Source: Pristionchus mayeri | Taxonomy: Eukaryota; Nematoda; Chromadorea; Rhabditida; Neodiplogasteridae | Length of the DNA stretch: 64,000 bases | NCBI GenBank assembly: GCA_036245805.1 | Contig: BTRK01000006.1 | Location: 21,236,365 to 21,300,364, forward strand | Direction: 5' to 3' | Part shown: piece after piece, positions 63,401 to 64,000 of the stretch | Layout of the letters: each line of letters starts with the position of its first letter | Numbering within the stretch: the stretch's first letter is position 1 | Made by a program: the position numbers and the translations under genes | Notes under the pieces: model-generated | The model's input: the letters and a program-made list of their open reading frames with translations, nothing else | The model's database searches: none | What the model was told of the DNA's origin: nothing

Positions 63401-64000
63401 TCATGATATTTACGAAATTCAGCCGTGGCATGATCTCCAATATTCTCACCTAGTTTGTGTTCGATGCCGAGGTAGAGTGGCTGGCCAGAGGACTTGATCG
63501 AGATAGACTGCGGCAACTTGCCTGCAATTTGTCTGTCAGTACTATGAGTTACCGGAGATTATGGGAAAGTGAGTTACATTTGCTCCTATTTCCCCTTGTT
63601 TGTTAGAAGAAATCGACGAGTAATCAGACACATCATGTTGTCTCACCGTCAACGAGCGGTATCCTCATCTGGGGAACGGTGCATGCTGAGTGCGCCTCAT
63701 CCGTGTCACATACGATGAGGGAGGTTGTGGATCTGGAACAGAACTACTAAATGTGATTTTCACATTCGATATCAGACGTCATTATGAAAATAATTATATT
63801 TTGCTTGATGTTATCTTGTTGAATTCTTCATGCCAATTGTATTGTGTCAACAAGCAAGACTATAAATGGAGTTGCACTCTCCACAGTTTTCTCTCTCTAC
63901 CTCTAACAGATGAGATATAATGTGCAATGGCGAGGTTGGTTCTGCTCTGGTCCCTCCTCAGGGTCATCGCTCGTCATGGTTGGATGAGCTAACGAGAAGT
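42419..64000 (-). CDS. bark beetle/Anakonda-type transmembrane junction protein (5' end outside window)
   Basis: Dozens of phase-compatible exons run right to left. Order from the N-terminal side: right-handed beta-helix repeats (63.5-59.3 kb; e.g. NVTNSIISGNIGNGILGI, NNGMGLRVAP); YQVTEDLHVVPGARLTLAPG (59.2 kb); an SRCR domain (59.07-57.8 kb; NEWGTVCNRSW, MDNIRCEENEVDITRC, GVRCAEPRW); more helix repeats; a CUB-like region (56.9-55.9 kb; CTYEVEMLASGWEYGMDS); more repeats; ITRDLTIMPGATLTIGETGV (51.2 kb); a second SRCR (50.25-49.5 kb; NAMVVCRQLGM, TRLDECPL); further repeats; a C-type lectin-like domain (45.9-45.1 kb; GGWWMIGDNECKSCYLF, CTDQLPFVCER); one membrane helix (44837-44952; GGVLLAIIIVGLLGILLIVL); a Ser/Ala/Pro-rich cytoplasmic tail; and a C-terminus ETSM. 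Drosophila Bark/Anakonda has this architecture and organises tricellular junctions in epithelia. ETSM fits a class I PDZ ligand. The intron at 54675 starts GC. Confidence 0.88.
52469..53030 (+). CDS. small three-exon gene nested in an intron of the Anakonda-type gene
   Basis: Exons 52469-52519, 52791-52860 and 52975-53030 join in phase to give 58 aa: MEKRRSAGRNRIGGLLK, then APTPGVKNITEGIGGAANRP, then GLVAGATKISLDNDIWML. An acceptor-like TATATCCAG lies 38 bases before the ATG, as for a trans-spliced leader. It lies inside the 2.5-kb intron (about 51827-54353) of the opposite-strand gene. It looks like a basic, Gly/Ala-rich small protein; family unknown. A further exon-like stretch downstream could be an alternative 3' end. 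Confidence 0.5.
53147..53552 (+). other. exon-like segments downstream of the nested gene
   Basis: GEKSS/SGLYAKLKVMDRAGATAYRDK (about 53150-53220) is followed by a GT donor. A second open stretch after TTTCAG at about 53500 ends either in VRFVQVQKNFDP or in EELRSLKI, depending on frame. It could be a second small gene or alternative exons of the one ending at 53030; I cannot decide. Confidence 0.3.
54007..54061 (+). repeat. tRNA-like (SINE-type) sequence
   Basis: TGTCCTAGTGGATAAG (A-box-like) and GGTTCGAGTCC (B-box-like) are spaced as in tRNA genes. The T stem does not pair fully and there is no matching acceptor stem, so it is a pseudo-tRNA or SINE head. It lies in an intron of the Anakonda-type gene. 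Confidence 0.5.
59933..60120. mobile_element. 188-bp palindromic MITE in an intron of the Anakonda-type gene
   Basis: Ends CCCGTTTGCGTAAGAATCGG and its exact reverse complement CCGATTCTTACGCAAACGGG enclose further inverted arms (GCATTGCGAAAAAATGTCAA and complement). No coding capacity. The target-site duplication is not clear. Confidence 0.85.
62132..62138 (+). promoter_or_regulatory. TATA box of a nested gene
   Basis: TATAAAA lies 54 bases before the ATG at 62186, in an otherwise intronic region of the opposite-strand gene. Confidence 0.5.
62186..62398 (+). CDS. single-exon 70-aa protein nested in an intron
   Basis: ATG at 62186 and TGA at 62396-62398. The peptide begins MAVFIMNQSQYTAEILELIM, a likely short amphipathic helix, then a Ser/Thr/Pro-rich tail ending SRHQTED. 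A TATA box precedes it, and the surrounding 1.1-kb intron (about 61560-62655) is unusually long for this gene. No family recognised. It could be a chance open frame, but the promoter and clean start argue for a real small gene. Confidence 0.45.
   Translation: MAVFIMNQSQYTAEILELIMRDQVPQVSSLDLPSPTTSSSIHGFTPSTSSAIHSPYGFKMASPSRHQTED

Overview
This is nuclear DNA of a nematode. Genes have many small exons and short introns ending in TTTCAG-type acceptors. The gene families are nematode-typical: an MSP-domain protein, serpentine chemoreceptors, small secreted cysteine-rich proteins and F-box-like proteins. TA-flanked mariner/Tc1-type repeats are scattered throughout. The style suggests a diplogastrid such as Pristionchus, but that is inference. 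All exon boundaries were read by eye from splice consensus and phase, not from transcripts.

Layout. 0.4-3.8 kb (+): a Notch-pathway CSL transcription factor (LAG-1/RBPJ family) in 19 exons. 4.5-6.6 kb (+): a Lys/Ser/Arg-rich protein ending in an MSP domain; nearly every intron carries a TACCGTA motif. 7.0-8.9 kb (+): an F-box-like gene that looks broken, with an in-frame stop and a foldback element. 9.2-12.0 kb: a 2.8 kb near-perfect palindrome. 13.9-20.2 kb (+): two tandem seven-transmembrane chemoreceptor genes sharing intron positions, including a GC-AG intron. 20.7-24.0 kb (+): two small secreted cysteine-containing genes with TATA boxes. 24.0-25.6 kb (-): a Pro-rich protein with one C-terminal membrane anchor. 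25.8-29.1 kb (+): a divergently transcribed Lys-rich repeat protein interrupted by a mariner-like element of DD37D type. 29.4-33.4 kb (-): an F-box-like gene, a 331-bp exon-derived tandem array and a 3' gene fragment. 34.2-35.4 kb: a decayed mariner-sized element. 35.7-39.2 kb (+): a PB1-like/coiled-coil acidic protein. 40.1-41.9 kb (+): a Pro-rich protein with an acidic C-terminus. 42.4-64.0 kb (-): a very large gene running off the right edge. It encodes a bark beetle/Anakonda-type junction protein: beta-helix repeats, SRCR domains, a CUB-like region, a C-type lectin-like domain, one membrane helix and a PDZ-ligand tail. At least one, probably two, small genes lie in its introns on the opposite strand.

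The genes do not form one pathway. The best-supported functional assignments are the CSL factor (Notch output), the Anakonda-type protein (epithelial junctions) and the two chemoreceptors. The most unusual material is in how repeats interact with coding exons: a transposon splitting a codon, a foldback element landing on a stop codon, an exon fragment amplified about five times, and a mariner-type element filling an intron.
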